Source: Skermanella rosea (lineage in GTDB: Bacteria > Pseudomonadota > Alphaproteobacteria > Azospirillales > Azospirillaceae). From it: 64,000 nucleotides of DNA. Location of the stretch: assembly GCF_016806835.2 (NCBI RefSeq), contig NZ_CP086111.1:3899471-3963470 (forward strand). Direction: 5' to 3'. Made by a program: the position numbers and the translations under genes. Below, piece after piece: positions 63,778 to 64,000 of the stretch. The notes under the pieces are model-generated. The model worked only from the letters and a program-made list of their open reading frames with translations, made no database searches and had not been told where the DNA came from. Numbering within the stretch: the stretch's first letter is position 1; the number at the start of each line of letters is the position of its first letter.

Positions 63778-64000
63778 GTGTCAAATCCGTCCCGCCGACC
63801 GGGCTTTCTCGCCACGACCATCCTGGCCCTGTCGTTCGTTCTCATCGGATCCCTGGCGGACCCGGCACAGGCTCAATCGAAATACGCCTCCATCGTGATC
63901 GATGCCGGCAATGGGGAGGTCCTGTACCGGGCCAATGCCGACGACCCCAAATACCCGGCGTCGCTGACCAAGATGATGACCCTCTACCTGACCTTCGAGG
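63778..64000 (+). CDS. D-alanyl-D-alanine carboxypeptidase, N-terminal part
   Basis: The gene runs off the right edge; 74 codons are visible. A GTG at 63778 begins VSNPSRRPGFLATTILALSF, a signal peptide with cleavage near AQAQS. The mature part has SIVIDAGNGEVLYRANADDP and the penicillin-binding-protein active-site motif SLTKMM (S-x-x-K). This is the DacA-like S11 family, which trims D-Ala from peptidoglycan pentapeptides in the periplasm. GGGGG lies 8 bases upstream of the GTG. Confidence 0.87.
   Translation, partial: MSNPSRRPGFLATTILALSFVLIGSLADPAQAQSKYASIVIDAGNGEVLYRANADDPKYPASLTKMMTLYLTFE

Overview
This window looks like a chromosomal segment of a GC-rich, free-living alphaproteobacterium, most likely of the Rhodospirillales (Azospirillum/Skermanella-like). 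That placement is inference from gene content: a FixL/FixJ pair, a FixK-type Crp/Fnr regulator, TRAP and TctABC carboxylate transporters, phasin with PhaR-like sites, an Anbu-type peptidase, alphaproteobacterial PAS_5-type proteins and REP-like palindromes. There is no rRNA, recognisable tRNA, phage or IS element. Two genes are cut by the window edges: an ABC substrate-binding protein on the left and a D-alanyl-D-alanine carboxypeptidase on the right.

Region by region. 1-8.2 kb: end of an ABC importer, small conserved hypotheticals, a methyltransferase, a PAS protein, a phospholipase D-type enzyme, a membrane protein and an SLT/SPOR lipoprotein. 8.3-14.7 kb: His-rich coiled-coil protein, DUF72 protein, a complete TRAP transporter (dctPQM order), then an oxygen-sensing FixL/FixJ pair in which both PAS domains keep the heme-ligand pattern. 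14.7-23.6 kb: a Tat-exported hypothetical, a repeat-bearing gap, a very large CHAT-protease/STAND-NTPase/TPR protein with an almost identical 123-bp repeat array, an Rpn-type nuclease, an ArsR/AHSA1 pair and an orphan receiver. 23.6-30.8 kb: a beta-barrel candidate, an M20 peptidase, cydDC, and a divergent FixK-like regulator with a three-copy 14-bp operator-like repeat between them.

30.8-38.2 kb: a TetR-SMR efflux pair with a perfect palindromic operator, then a seven-to-eight gene catabolic operon: two SDR dehydrogenases, a cobalt-type nitrile hydratase (alpha, beta, accessory) and a TctCBA tripartite tricarboxylate transporter. The alpha subunit starts with a His-Asp tract encoded by a 6-bp microsatellite. 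38.2-41.4 kb: a coiled-coil protein, a palindromic repeat island, an NsrR-type Rrf2 regulator next to a hemerythrin protein, and a 33-residue membrane peptide ending in a 16-bp tandem repeat. 41.4-46.3 kb: the PrkA-YeaH-SpoVR operon, preceded by a 1-kb gap.

47.3-64 kb: a tiny Pro-rich protein, an alpha-glucosidase, a Cys-rich hypothetical under a Fur-like box, a chemoreceptor, RidA, a FemAB-like acyltransferase, an alpha-methylacyl-CoA racemase-type CoA enzyme, a HipBA-like toxin-antitoxin pair with a long palindromic operator, clpS-clpA, a phasin, a solitary Anbu peptidase, a Crp-family regulator and a lipoprotein.

A recurring theme is sensing of oxygen, NO and redox state (FixLJ, FixK-like, CydDC, NsrR, hemerythrin). 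The most unusual items are the CHAT-STAND-TPR protein, the double heme-PAS FixL and the nitrile hydratase/TctCBA operon with its slippage-prone His-Asp tract.
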